64,000 nt of DNA, from contig JADJWT010000001.1 in the NCBI GenBank assembly GCA_016716225.1, forward strand, positions 558,001-622,000, given 5' to 3'. Of the stretch, positions 51,366 to 60,624 are shown piece after piece (position 1 is the stretch's first letter; each line of letters begins with the position of its first letter). Under the pieces are notes generated by a model. It worked only from the letters and a program-made list of their open reading frames with translations, was not told where the DNA came from and made no database searches. A program made the position numbers and the translations under genes. The stretch comes from Ignavibacteriota bacterium (GTDB lineage: Bacteria; Bacteroidota; Ignavibacteria; Ignavibacteriales; Melioribacteraceae).

Positions 51366-52493
51366 ATGAACCTAAGTGTATTATTCGTTGATGATAATGA
51401 AAATGTTCTTTCGGGAATTAGAAGAATGATGTACCCGTTAAAAAAAGACTGGAAACTTTATTATGCAAACGGAAGAAACGAAGCAATAAATATTTTAAAT
51501 AGTAATTTTATTGATGTTATTATTTCAGATATTAGAATGCCGAGAGTGGACGGCACTCAACTTTTGCAAGAAGTAAAAGAAAAATTTCCAAGTATAATTA
51601 GGATTACACTTTCCGGCTACGCAAATGATGAATTAGCACTAAAGAATTCTAAAATTGTTCATCAATCACTTTTAAAACCAACAAGTCCAAAAATTTTAAT
51701 TTCTACAATTGAAAGACTAATTCGCTTAAAAGAAACATTGAATAATGAAGAATTACAAAAAATTGTTAATGGATTAGACACTTTGCCAAGTTTGCCAGAA
51801 ATTTATATTAAACTTGAAAATGAAATTAATTCACAAAATACTTCAATTGATAAAATTGGAAATATAATTGATAAAGATCCTATAATAACTGCAAAAATTC
51901 TTCAGCTTACAAATTCTGCATTTTTCGGATTACCACATAATATTACAAATATTAAACAAGCTTTGAACTTTTTAGGAATTAAAATGATTCAAACATTGGT
52001 GTTAACAATAAAACTTTTTAAAATGTTTGAAGATAAAAATCAAAATTCAAAATTATTTAAAGACGTTTGGGAACACTGTAACAAAGTTGCAATATTGGCA
52101 AGAAGAATTGCAATACTCAAATCGTTTTCAAGTGAGGATATTGAAGATTCATATTTAAGCGGATTGCTTCATGAAATTGGTAAATTAATTCTATTAAGTA
52201 ATTATTCAACCGAAGAAATAGATATACTTTTCTCAAAAACTTCGCATGCAAATATTGGCGCATATTTATTGGGAGTTTGGGGTTTGCCAAATTCAATTGT
52301 TGAAGCAGTTGCATTTCATAACATTTATATTTTTATGGAAACGGATCAATTTACTCCCACAAAAGCAATTTACATTGCTAATAAAATTTCAAAAAATAAA
52401 AAATATAATTTTGAAGATTTGAATGAACAAAATATTGATGAAATAATTTCGGAATTTGACAAAGAAGATGGAGAATTTTCTCATGAATCCTAA
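51366..52493 (+). CDS. Receiver-HDOD response regulator
   Basis: A 375-aa protein. The receiver domain (1-120) has VLFVDDNENVLSGIRRMM, acceptor Asp in VIISDIRMPRVDGTQ and LLKPTSP. The HDOD domain (about 130-330) has LPSLPEIYIKLENEINSQN, DPIITAKILQLTNSAFFGLP and LSGLLHEIGKLIL. HDOD proteins are HD-fold relatives without phosphodiesterase activity that act in signalling. It overlaps the next gene by 11 bp. Confidence 0.9.
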   Translation: MNLSVLFVDDNENVLSGIRRMMYPLKKDWKLYYANGRNEAINILNSNFIDVIISDIRMPRVDGTQLLQEVKEKFPSIIRITLSGYANDELALKNSKIVHQSLLKPTSPKILISTIERLIRLKETLNNEELQKIVNGLDTLPSLPEIYIKLENEINSQNTSIDKIGNIIDKDPIITAKILQLTNSAFFGLPHNITNIKQALNFLGIKMIQTLVLTIKLFKMFEDKNQNSKLFKDVWEHCNKVAILARRIAILKSFSSEDIEDSYLSGLLHEIGKLILLSNYSTEEIDILFSKTSHANIGAYLLGVWGLPNSIVEAVAFHNIYIFMETDQFTPTKAIYIANKISKNKKYNFEDLNEQNIDEIISEFDKEDGEFSHES

Positions 52494-53613
52494 AATACTT
52501 CTTGTTGATGATGAAGAACATGTGCTCGCCGGATATAGAAGAACTTTACGTTCTCACTTTGAAATTTTTACATCAACTTCCGGAAAATTAGCACTTTCTA
52601 CTTTAAAACAAGAGGGACCATTTGCAGTTGTTGTTTCTGATTATAAAATGCCAGAAATGAATGGAAATAAATTTCTTTCTCTTGTTAAAGATTTTGCACC
52701 GGATTCGGTAAGAATTATGTTAACCGGTTTTGCTGATTTATCAACAACAATGGAAGCCGTTAATGAAGGAAATATTTTTAGATTATTAACAAAACCTTGT
52801 TCTGTTGATAAATTACTTTCCTCAATAAATGATGGAGTAAAACAATTCAATTTAATCAATGCAGAGAAAGAATTACTCGAAAAAACTTTAAAAGGTACAA
52901 TAAAAATTTTAATAGATATTCTCTCAACCGTAAATCCCGTAGCTTTTAGCAGAGTTTCAAGATTTCAAAAATTTATTCCGCAAATTTCAAGTTTATTAAA
53001 TATTGAAAATAAATGGGAAGTTGAAGTAAGCTCGTTGCTTTCGCAAATTGGACTTGTAACAATGCCGCCGGAAATATTGGAAAAAAAATTTAAAGGAGAG
53101 AATTTAGAAGTTGAACTTGAAAATATTTTTAATCAACATCCACAAATTGCAAAATCTTTTCTGAAAAATATTCCGCGTTTGGAAAATATTACCGAGTCTA
53201 TTTATTACCAATTTCATCCATTTAAAAATGAAAACAAAAATGAAGTTTGTGAAGAAAAACTTCCGATTGCATCAAGAATTCTTTATGTGTTAAATAAATT
53301 TGATAGTTATGTAACAACTGGATTATCTTTTGAAGATGCTTATGATGAATTAAAAAAAAATGAAGATGAATTTGATCCAAATGTTTTAATTGCTTTGGAT
53401 GCAGCAATTGCCGGAATATATCAAAATTTAAAATTAGTTTCTACCACTATTGAAGATGTTGAACCTGGTGTTGTTGCTGCTGCTGATATTATTGATAAGA
53501 ATGGATTTGTGCTTATTACAAAAGGTGCTGAAATTACAAATATGATGAAACTAAAATTATTGAATTACAACAAATTGGGAAATGTTAAAAAGGAAATAAA
53601 GGTTTTAAAATAA
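52483..53613 (+). CDS. Receiver with degenerate HD-GYP domain
   Basis: A 376-aa protein. The start is at 52483 (MNPKILLVDDEEHVL), supported by GGAG 11 bases upstream; an earlier in-frame ATG at 52456 lies deep in the previous gene. The receiver (1-118) has acceptor Asp in VVVSDYKMPEMNG. The C-terminal part follows the HD-GYP pattern (HPQIAKSFLKNIPRL; YYQFHPFKNE; LPIASRILYVLNKFDSY; DPNVLIALDAA). The catalytic HD pair and the HHE/GYP residues are missing, so cyclic-di-GMP hydrolysis is unlikely. It may bind the nucleotide or a partner. Confidence 0.85.
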   Translation: MNPKILLVDDEEHVLAGYRRTLRSHFEIFTSTSGKLALSTLKQEGPFAVVVSDYKMPEMNGNKFLSLVKDFAPDSVRIMLTGFADLSTTMEAVNEGNIFRLLTKPCSVDKLLSSINDGVKQFNLINAEKELLEKTLKGTIKILIDILSTVNPVAFSRVSRFQKFIPQISSLLNIENKWEVEVSSLLSQIGLVTMPPEILEKKFKGENLEVELENIFNQHPQIAKSFLKNIPRLENITESIYYQFHPFKNENKNEVCEEKLPIASRILYVLNKFDSYVTTGLSFEDAYDELKKNEDEFDPNVLIALDAAIAGIYQNLKLVSTTIEDVEPGVVAAADIIDKNGFVLITKGAEITNMMKLKLLNYNKLGNVKKEIKVLK

Positions 53614-53675
53614 AAACTGAGTAAAAATAAATTTTAAATTCTTTATGAAAATTAAAAAATACTTTTACTCAGTTT
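53614..53675. terminator. Bidirectional terminator between convergent genes
   Basis: AAACTGAGTAAAA (53614-53626) pairs exactly with TTTTACTCAGTTT (53663-53675). The loop is AT-rich and partly self-paired. It sits between the plus-strand receiver/HD-GYP gene and the minus-strand DUF3365 gene. Confidence 0.75.
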
Positions 53676-53678
53676 AGT

Positions 53679-54257
53679 TTACAATTTTTGTGTAATGGAA
53701 ATTGCGCCTCTTAAATCACCAATTTTATAACCAATTGCTTTATCATCCGGATAATTTTTCTTTATTACATCTTTTACTTCGGCAATAATTTCATTTTCAT
53801 TTCCATGACAATTTAAACACGGAGCTTCAATTAAAATTGGTTTTAAATATCTAATTGATTCTTCACCGTTTACATTAATTTTTTTAATGATTTCCGTTTT
53901 CTCGTTTAAATTATTTTCGGACAATAATTTAATAAACTCATCAATTCCCTTCTGCTCATATTCATCGGGATAATTTTCACTATTTCTATTTTTATAACTT
54001 ACTCTTTTAACTTTCAGTTTCATAGTTTCTGAATATAATTTCGTTAAATCCGCAGCAGTATCTGAGCAGACAGTTACAGCTTTTAAGGGTCCGCCTTCGT
54101 GCATATTTTTCATTAAAACGGTTTTTAAACCGACTAAATATTCTTTTGCATATCCTCTAAATTCTTCAGAATATTTTTTTTCATCAAACTTATCTTCTTG
54201 TTTGCATGAAACAAAAAATAATATTGTTGTTATTAAGAGAGTTATTAAAAATTTCAT
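53679..54257 (-). CDS. DUF3365-type mono-heme c lipoprotein
   Basis: A 192-aa exported protein. MKFLITLLITTILFFVSC is a lipoprotein signal (lipobox FVSC). The Tll0287-like DUF3365 domain has GGPLKAVTVCSDTAADLTK, VKRVSYKNRNSENYPDEYE and the heme-binding CLNCH (about 148-152), then YKIGDLRGAISI. Such proteins are periplasmic heme sensors or cytochromes. Last gene of a four-gene operon with TlpA, DUF1858 and DUF6132 proteins, all redox-flavoured. Confidence 0.87.
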   Translation of the reverse strand: MKFLITLLITTILFFVSCKQEDKFDEKKYSEEFRGYAKEYLVGLKTVLMKNMHEGGPLKAVTVCSDTAADLTKLYSETMKLKVKRVSYKNRNSENYPDEYEQKGIDEFIKLLSENNLNEKTEIIKKINVNGEESIRYLKPILIEAPCLNCHGNENEIIAEVKDVIKKNYPDDKAIGYKIGDLRGAISITQKL

Positions 54258-54269
54258 TTTGATTATTTC

Positions 54270-54902
54270 TTATTTTGCTTTTGGTAAAGAAAATTCTGGT
54301 GCAATATATTTTTTATCCGAAACATAACTTTTGGCCAATGCTTTATTTATATCGTTAACATATTGAGCTTTTTCAATCAAACCTTGATAATAAGAAACAA
54401 TATAGCCTTCTTTATCAACTACAAATGAAGTAGGAATTGAATTTATTCCGCCATATTGTTGAGCAACATTCATATCACCAATTAAAATTGGATAATTAAT
54501 TCCATACTCTTTTATAAAAGGAACAACATCATTTTTTGTTGCGCCGCCTCTTGTAAAAGTATCTAGAGAAATCCCAATAATTTCAACGCCTTTATCTTTA
54601 AATTCTTTTTTAATTTGAATTAAATCCGGAATTCCTTTTCTACATGGCGGACACCAAGTTGCCCAAAAATCAATAATTACAACTTTTCCTTTGTAATCTG
54701 AAAGATTTACCAAATTTGACGTATCCACATTATAATTCGGCGGATATGGTCCTTCTTCGGATTCACCATTTGTGTTGTTAATAATAAAGAAAAACAAAAC
54801 AGCAGCTAAAAACATTCCGGTATATAAATAGCTTCTGTGTTTGGGATTTTGAAAATCAAATTTTTTGTTTGATGTATTTTGAGTTTTTTCGTTATTGCTC
54901 AT
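54270..54902 (-). CDS. TlpA/ResA-like thioredoxin
   Basis: A 210-aa membrane-anchored thiol-disulfide oxidoreductase. An N-terminal helix (about 28-42, TGMFLAAVLFFFIIN) tethers a thioredoxin fold with VVIIDFWATWCPPCRKGIP (active-site CPPC), IIGISLDTFTRGG and the cis-Pro region GINSIPTSFVVDKEG. In this family the role is reduction of apocytochrome thiols or other periplasmic disulfides. Co-transcription with a c-type heme protein fits cytochrome maturation. Confidence 0.92.
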   Translation of the reverse strand: MSNNEKTQNTSNKKFDFQNPKHRSYLYTGMFLAAVLFFFIINNTNGESEEGPYPPNYNVDTSNLVNLSDYKGKVVIIDFWATWCPPCRKGIPDLIQIKKEFKDKGVEIIGISLDTFTRGGATKNDVVPFIKEYGINYPILIGDMNVAQQYGGINSIPTSFVVDKEGYIVSYYQGLIEKAQYVNDINKALAKSYVSDKKYIAPEFSLPKAK

Positions 54903-54920
54903 TCACTTCTCCTAAATCAT

Positions 54921-55133
54921 TTAATTTTTATTTTTTGCAGAAAGATTGTTTAAATCGGAAACAAATTTACTAATTTCTGAATCAGAAAAACCTTTTTCTT
55001 TTGCGGCATTTTCTAATGTTCCCCAAATTGGTTCACCGCATCTTAAACATCTAATTCCTTTTTCCATCAAATAAACAACCGCATCGGGAATTTGTTTCAC
55101 CAAATCTTCAATTTCTATTTCTTTAGTTACCAT
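54921..55133 (-). CDS. DUF1858 domain protein
   Basis: A 70-aa protein that is essentially one DUF1858 domain: LVKQIPDAVVYLMEKGIRCL then RCGEPIWGTLENAAKEKGF. The CLRC pair is the feature of this family, which is often found next to or fused with hybrid-cluster or redox proteins. Eleven bases of its start overlap the DUF6132 gene end, so the two are translationally coupled. Confidence 0.85.
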   Translation of the reverse strand: MVTKEIEIEDLVKQIPDAVVYLMEKGIRCLRCGEPIWGTLENAAKEKGFSDSEISKFVSDLNNLSAKNKN

Positions 55134-55323
55134 TTTCTTCTTTAATTTTCTTTTTGGAAGGAATTGAAATTAAAAATCCTACCGCCGCACCATAAACAGT
55201 TGAAATAAATGGATTGCTTGTAATTGGGCATCCGCCTGAATTACATCCAATAAAATGATAATATGCATATCCTAAAATAGCACCGCTTAAAACCGGTAAA
55301 ATTCTTTTATAAACTATATACAT
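55123..55323 (-). CDS. DUF6132-like small membrane protein
   Basis: A 66-aa protein with two hydrophobic segments (about 8-24 and 40-56) and the family-like core GCNSGGCPITSNPFISTVYG, which has two Cys residues flanking a GG. DUF6132 proteins are small membrane proteins often found beside rhodanese, thioredoxin and sulfur-transfer genes. First gene of the redox operon. Identification is from the core motif. Confidence 0.75.
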   Translation of the reverse strand: MYIVYKRILPVLSGAILGYAYYHFIGCNSGGCPITSNPFISTVYGAAVGFLISIPSKKKIKEENGN

Positions 55324-55408
55324 TTATTTTCTTTATAAATTGTAGTAATTTGATGCACAAGTTCAATTTGGGATTCGAGAAAATTATAAATTTTTCTAAA
55401 AATTTCTG

Positions 55409-58048
55409 ATGACAAAAAAAACATTTTATTTATTTGTTATATCGTTTTTAATAATCCATTTTTTCATTTCAAATTTTTGGCAAAAAGAATTTAGAAATCA
55501 ATTATTTACGAATAAAAAAAATCAAGAAACAAAGTTTTTCCCCGCTGATTTTGAAATGTTAAAAAGAACTTTTCCGTATTATGATTTTAAACAAAATGCT
55601 TACAATGAATTATTAGCACAATTTAAAAATTTACGAGAAGAGCAAAGACTAAAAAAAAAGAATAATTTAGAATGGGAATTTGTTGGTCCCACAAATATTG
55701 GTGGAAGAGTTGTTGATATTGAATTTAATCCGCAAAATCCAAATATAGTTTATGCCGCAGCGGCAACAGGCGGAGTTTTTAAATCAGAAGATATGGGAAT
55801 AAATTGGTTCCCGATTTTTGATGATCAGCCGTGTTTATCAATAGGAGACATTGGAATTGATCCGCAAAATCCCAATGTAATTTATGTTGGAACTGGAGAA
55901 GCAAACGGCGGACATAATAATTTTCCCGGTGTAGGTATTTTTAAATCTATTGATGCAGGAGAAACTTGGAACTTTATTGGATTGGATTCATCGGTTTCAA
56001 TTGGGAGAATTTTGGTTGATCCAAATAATTCGCAAAAAATTTGGGTTGCAGCAGTTGGAAGTTATTTTACACCAAATTCACAAAGAGGAATTTTTCTAAG
56101 CGAAGACGGGGGAGTAAATTGGGAAAAATCTTTATTCGTTTCTGATTCAACCGGAGCAATTGATTTGGTAATTAATCCAATTAATTCCGATGAAATTTTT
56201 GCGGCAATGTGGGAAAGAGTTAGGCGACCAGTTTTTATTTCGAACACTCATCTTTATGGACCAACTAGCGGAATTTACAAAACAATTAATGGCGGGAAAA
56301 CTTGGGGAAAATTTGGAACCGAAAATGGTTTGCCTAATGAAGCAAATGAAAATATCGGAAGAATTGGATTGAGCATTTCTCTATCAAATCCTCAAATTAT
56401 TTATGCAACTTTTAGCGATGGAAATTTTTTAACCGGAATTTATAAATCGATTGATAGCGGAGAAAATTGGATAAAAACAAATTCTGATTTTACGGGAAGC
56501 GGAAATTTTGGCTGGTATTTTGGTCAAGTTAGAGTTCATCCGCAAACTCCGGAAACAATATTTGTTTTAGATGTGCCGCTTTTAAAATCAACAAACAGCG
56601 GTGTAAATTGGGATTTCAGTTACGGTTATGGAATTGATTTTCTCCTTCATGTTGATCATCATGCTTTGGCATTTCATCCAAATAATCCGGATTATATAAT
56701 TTCCGGAAATGACGGTGGAATAAATATTTCTCAAGATGGCGGAATTACTTGGTCAAATCCGGTTCAACTTCCCACAACTCAATTTTATGAAATCGGTTTG
56801 GATAAAAATAATCCTAAAACTTTTTTGGGCGGAACACAAGATAACGGAACTATTATTACAAATTCCGGAAACGAAATTAACTGGGAGAGAATTTTAGGCG
56901 GAGATGGATTTTATGCAATAGTTGATCCAAATAATTCCAATATAATTTTTGCAGAATCGCAATTTGGAAATTTATTTAAAAGTATTGATGGAGGAAAAAA
57001 TTTTAATTTGGCGTTGAATGGAATTAATCAGAGTGAGCCAACAAATTGGTCAACTCCGATTGTTATAGATCCCAATAATTCTAATGTTTTGTATTACGGA
57101 ACATATAAAATATACAGAACAATAAATTCCGCAGAAACTTGGAATTCTATTAGCCAAAAATTGACTGATTATAATTCAGATAAAAAAATTGGTACAATTT
57201 CTACAATTGCCATTTCGCCTTCAGACTCAAATGTTATTTACATTGGTACGGATGATGGGAATATTTGGGTAACAAAAAATTACGGAATAACTTGGGAAAA
57301 AATTTCTAATAATCTTCCGCAAAGATGGGTTACAAGAGTTGCTGTTCATCCAACAAAAGAAAATATTGTTTATGCAACTTTTTCCGGTTTGCGTTGGGCA
57401 GAACCGCAATCTCATGTTTATAGAAGTGAAAACTTTGGCGAAAGCTGGCAAGAAATTAATAATGGCTTACCAGATGCACCAGTTAACGCTTTTGAAATTG
57501 ATAAAATAAATCCAAAAATTCTTTATCTTGGAAATGATATTGGAGTATTTGTAAGTTACGATGAAGGGAATAATTGGGAAATTTTGGGAAATAATCTGCC
57601 AATTGTTGTTATAAACGATATGAAAATTCATCCCACGGAAAATTATTTAGCAATTGGAACACATGGAAGAGGAATTTTTAAATTGGATTTGAATCCTATT
57701 ACAAAAGTTGATTACGATAAAATAGAAATTCCGAATGAATTTATTTTATATCAAAACTATCCAAATCCGTTTAACCCAACAACAACTATTGAATATAACG
57801 TTTCGTCAAACCTTGCTTATCAGCAGAAACGTGAAATGTCAAATGTAGAAACGTTTAATGCAACTTCTCTACAATTAAATGTGTTTGATGTTTTAGGAAA
57901 AAAAATTAAAACATTAATTAACGAAAAAAAATATCCGGGAAATTATAAAGTAACTTTTAATGCAGAAAATCTTCCAAGCGGAATTTATTTTTATAAATTA
58001 AAATCCGGTAAAACTGAAATTGTGAAAAAAATGGTACTAATGAAATAA
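55409..58048 (+). CDS. Secreted BNR/sortilin-like beta-propeller protein with type IX sorting domain
   Basis: An 879-aa exported protein. The N-terminal signal helix is YLFVISFLIIHFFISNFW. From ~85 to ~770 are repeated blades of the form DPxNPxxIYxGT..G.x.KSxDxGxxW, for instance NPNVIYVGTGEANGG and GIYKTINGGKTWGKFG, as in sortilin/VPS10-like BNR propellers. The last ~95 residues are a type A sorting domain: ILYQNYPNPFNPTTTIEY, NVFDVLGKKIKT, PSGIYFYKLKSGK. The linker between its first two strands contains palindrome-derived sequence (57798-57872). Substrate unknown. Confidence 0.88.
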   Translation: MTKKTFYLFVISFLIIHFFISNFWQKEFRNQLFTNKKNQETKFFPADFEMLKRTFPYYDFKQNAYNELLAQFKNLREEQRLKKKNNLEWEFVGPTNIGGRVVDIEFNPQNPNIVYAAAATGGVFKSEDMGINWFPIFDDQPCLSIGDIGIDPQNPNVIYVGTGEANGGHNNFPGVGIFKSIDAGETWNFIGLDSSVSIGRILVDPNNSQKIWVAAVGSYFTPNSQRGIFLSEDGGVNWEKSLFVSDSTGAIDLVINPINSDEIFAAMWERVRRPVFISNTHLYGPTSGIYKTINGGKTWGKFGTENGLPNEANENIGRIGLSISLSNPQIIYATFSDGNFLTGIYKSIDSGENWIKTNSDFTGSGNFGWYFGQVRVHPQTPETIFVLDVPLLKSTNSGVNWDFSYGYGIDFLLHVDHHALAFHPNNPDYIISGNDGGINISQDGGITWSNPVQLPTTQFYEIGLDKNNPKTFLGGTQDNGTIITNSGNEINWERILGGDGFYAIVDPNNSNIIFAESQFGNLFKSIDGGKNFNLALNGINQSEPTNWSTPIVIDPNNSNVLYYGTYKIYRTINSAETWNSISQKLTDYNSDKKIGTISTIAISPSDSNVIYIGTDDGNIWVTKNYGITWEKISNNLPQRWVTRVAVHPTKENIVYATFSGLRWAEPQSHVYRSENFGESWQEINNGLPDAPVNAFEIDKINPKILYLGNDIGVFVSYDEGNNWEILGNNLPIVVINDMKIHPTENYLAIGTHGRGIFKLDLNPITKVDYDKIEIPNEFILYQNYPNPFNPTTTIEYNVSSNLAYQQKREMSNVETFNATSLQLNVFDVLGKKIKTLINEKKYPGNYKVTFNAENLPSGIYFYKLKSGKTEIVKKMVLMK
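57798..57872. repeat. REP-like palindromes inside the sorting-domain linker
   Basis: ACGTTTC/GAAACGT (57798-57832) and GTAGAAACG/CTTCTCTAC (57845-57872) are nested imperfect inverted repeats. The second resembles the GTAGAGACG...CGTCTCTAC family of small repeats. Together they encode ~25 residues (SSNLAYQQKREMSNVETFNA) absent from typical sorting domains, and the reading frame is kept. Confidence 0.55.
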
Positions 58049-58158
58049 ATTTAATTTGTGATGCCGACCAAAGTTTGATAATAATACTTTCCTATATTTT
58101 GATTACATCAAAACTATTTTTTTCTTAATTTAAGAATTAATAATTTAATTCAAATCCG

Positions 58159-59127
58159 ATGCAAAAGAATTTTTCGATATTAATTATAATAATTTTTGTA
58201 TCACTTCTAACTTTTTGCAGTGCGCCCCATAATAATCCACTTGATCCTGAAAATCCAAATAATGAAATTAGTTTAATCGAAGGTTTTATTAAGTCAGTTA
58301 AAATTCCCCAAATACCAATAAAAGATGTAAAAATATTTTGGCAAAACGGCGGAATAATTACAAATTCTGATGTAAATGGATATTTCAAAATTGAAAATCT
58401 TGAACAAAAAGACGGTTGGTTAATTATTGAAAAATCCGGTTACTCAACAGATTCCATTTATGTTAGTTTTAATTATCAAAGAAAAATTTCGCAAAATATT
58501 TTCCTTAATGCAATTCCAATTATTTCTGAACTTAAATTTTATAGTATTACAGAAAATAAATATCCTTCTCAGCAGATTTATAGTATTGGAATTAAATTAA
58601 AAATTAATGATGAAGAAAACGATGTTGATTCTGTATTTATCGAAAATTCTGAGCTGAAAATAAATAAACAACTTTTGTACAACTCAACAAAAAAATATTA
58701 TGAAAATTCAATAACATTGGAAGATTTGAAAATCACATCGATAGATATTGTAATTGGTAAAGAGTTTAAATTAAATGTTATGGATGCTGAATCAAAAAAG
58801 TTTGAAATAGGAAAAACAAATATTAAAAGAATAATTAAAGAAGAAATTTCTGCAATTTCACCGCTTGGAAAAGATACGGTAGATTCTCCAAATCCAATAC
58901 TGGCTTGGAACAGATTTAAACCCGGTTTTGATTTTAGATATTTAATTGAAATTTATACAGATGAGATAGCGCCAAGATTAATTTGGCAAAGTGATGTTAA
59001 TTTTGAAGAAATACAATTGCAGACAAATGCAAATTTACAAAGCGGTGAATACTTTTGGGTAATTTGGGCAATTGATGAATTTGAAAATAGAACAAGATCA
59101 AAACCTTCAAGTTTTATAGTAGAATAA
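58159..59127 (+). CDS. Lipoprotein with carboxypeptidase-regulatory-like and fibronectin-like domains
   Basis: A 322-aa lipoprotein. MQKNFSILIIIIFVSLLTFC gives a signal with lipobox LTFC, followed by SAPHNNPLDPENP, a linker often seen in these Ignavibacteria-type lipoproteins. A beta-sandwich (about 35-110) contains FIKSVKIPQIPIKDVKIFW and GYFKIENLEQKDGW. The C-terminal domain (about 230-322) is fibronectin-III-like, with SPNPILAWNRFKP and SGEYFWVIWAIDEFENRTR. It is followed after three bases by the GAF-sigma-54 activator, suggesting one operon. Confidence 0.78.
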   Translation: MQKNFSILIIIIFVSLLTFCSAPHNNPLDPENPNNEISLIEGFIKSVKIPQIPIKDVKIFWQNGGIITNSDVNGYFKIENLEQKDGWLIIEKSGYSTDSIYVSFNYQRKISQNIFLNAIPIISELKFYSITENKYPSQQIYSIGIKLKINDEENDVDSVFIENSELKINKQLLYNSTKKYYENSITLEDLKITSIDIVIGKEFKLNVMDAESKKFEIGKTNIKRIIKEEISAISPLGKDTVDSPNPILAWNRFKPGFDFRYLIEIYTDEIAPRLIWQSDVNFEEIQLQTNANLQSGEYFWVIWAIDEFENRTRSKPSSFIVE

Positions 59128-59130
59128 ATT

Positions 59131-60624
59131 ATGCAGAAAAATTTTCCAAATATAAGCGAGCTTAAAAATCTTACAAAAGATCAATACGAGGCTTTATATA
59201 ATTTGAGTCAAACTTTAAATTCGGCATCTCAAGAAGAATCTTTGATAGAAAATATAATTGATATTTTGATTGAAGTTACAAATGCTGAACGAGGTTTATT
59301 TGCAAAATATGATTCGGAAACTTTTAAATTTTCAATCGTATCTGCAAGAAATTTGAAGAAAGAAAATATTTCTGATTTATCAAATTTTTCATCAAGTGTA
59401 ATGCAGCAGGTTGTAAATAAAAATAAACCTGTTTTATATCATGATGTTCAATCAAACCCAAAACTCACACAGTTCGAGAGCGTTCAACTTCATAAAATAA
59501 CTTCTATTCTTGGAGTTCCGATTAAAAAAAATGAAAATATTTGGGGAGTAATTTTAGTTGATAGTCAAACCGACCGAAAAGAATTTACGGATAAAAATTT
59601 ATTGTTTCTGCAATTTTTCTCAAATCTTGCATCAATAACTTTTGATAAAATTTTTGAAATAGAAAATCTTGCTGATGAAAATATTCGCTTGAAAAATGTA
59701 TTGGAATCATTTGAAAATATTCCGGATATGATTGGAGAAAGCAAGCCAATTAAGGAATTAACCAATACAATTCATAAAGTAGCAAATACAGATGCAACAG
59801 TTCTAATTCTTGGCGAAAGCGGCTCTGGTAAAGATTTGGTAGCGCGTGCAATTCATAATTTAAGTCATCGAAAAGATTTTCCTTATTTAGCACAATTCTG
59901 CGGATCAATTCCCGATAGTCTTTTAGAAAGTGAACTTTTCGGTTATGTGAAGGGAGCATTTACAGGCGCAATAAAAGACAAAAAAGGGCTTTTCGAAATA
60001 GCCGATAACGGAACATTTTTCTTAGATGAAATTGCGGATATCTCAAGCGCGCTTCAAGCAAAGTTGCTCCGCGTTATTGAGAATAAAGAAATAATTCGAC
60101 TTGGCGATACAAAAGTTAAAAAAATAAATGTTAGAATTTTAACAGCGACAAATAAAAATCTTAAAAAATTAGTTGAAGAAGGAAAATTTCGCGAAGATTT
60201 GTATTACAGATTAAATGTTTTTCCAATTTATGTTCCGGCATTAAGAGAAAGAAAAGAAGATATTCCCCTTCTTGCAAAATATTTTATTGAGCAGAATGGA
60301 AACAAAAATATCAAATTAAATTTAAATGCAATAAATAAATTAGAAAAATATTCTTGGCCTGGAAATGTTAGACAATTGCAAAATGTTTTAAGTCGTGCAA
60401 TAATTTTAACATCTAACGGAATAATTAATGATGAACATATTGCATTGGAAAATGAAAGCAGCGAAAGTTTTAACAAAAGAACTTTACATGAAATTGAAAT
60501 GAAAATTCTTCTTGATAGATTAAATGAATTTCAAGGGAACAAAACTTTAGCTGCAAAGTCTCTTGATGTTTCGGTAAGATGGATTCAATTAAAAATGAAA
60601 GAATTTAATAGTGAATCCGAATGA
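59131..60624 (+). CDS. GAF-domain sigma-54 transcription activator
   Basis: A 497-aa activator. The N-terminal GAF domain (about 15-175) is entered by LYNLSQTLNSASQEESLIEN. The AAA+ sigma-54 domain (about 190-430) has Walker A GESGSGKD, a canonical GAFTGA loop (about 275-280), Walker B TFFLDEIADI and arginine-finger region FREDLYYRLNVFPI. The C-terminal Fis-type HTH is NKTLAAKSLDVSVRWIQLKM. It lacks a receiver, so it is controlled by a ligand or partner rather than by phosphorylation of Asp. Its stop overlaps the start of the kinase gene (ATGA). Confidence 0.92.
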   Translation: MQKNFPNISELKNLTKDQYEALYNLSQTLNSASQEESLIENIIDILIEVTNAERGLFAKYDSETFKFSIVSARNLKKENISDLSNFSSSVMQQVVNKNKPVLYHDVQSNPKLTQFESVQLHKITSILGVPIKKNENIWGVILVDSQTDRKEFTDKNLLFLQFFSNLASITFDKIFEIENLADENIRLKNVLESFENIPDMIGESKPIKELTNTIHKVANTDATVLILGESGSGKDLVARAIHNLSHRKDFPYLAQFCGSIPDSLLESELFGYVKGAFTGAIKDKKGLFEIADNGTFFLDEIADISSALQAKLLRVIENKEIIRLGDTKVKKINVRILTATNKNLKKLVEEGKFREDLYYRLNVFPIYVPALRERKEDIPLLAKYFIEQNGNKNIKLNLNAINKLEKYSWPGNVRQLQNVLSRAIILTSNGIINDEHIALENESSESFNKRTLHEIEMKILLDRLNEFQGNKTLAAKSLDVSVRWIQLKMKEFNSESE

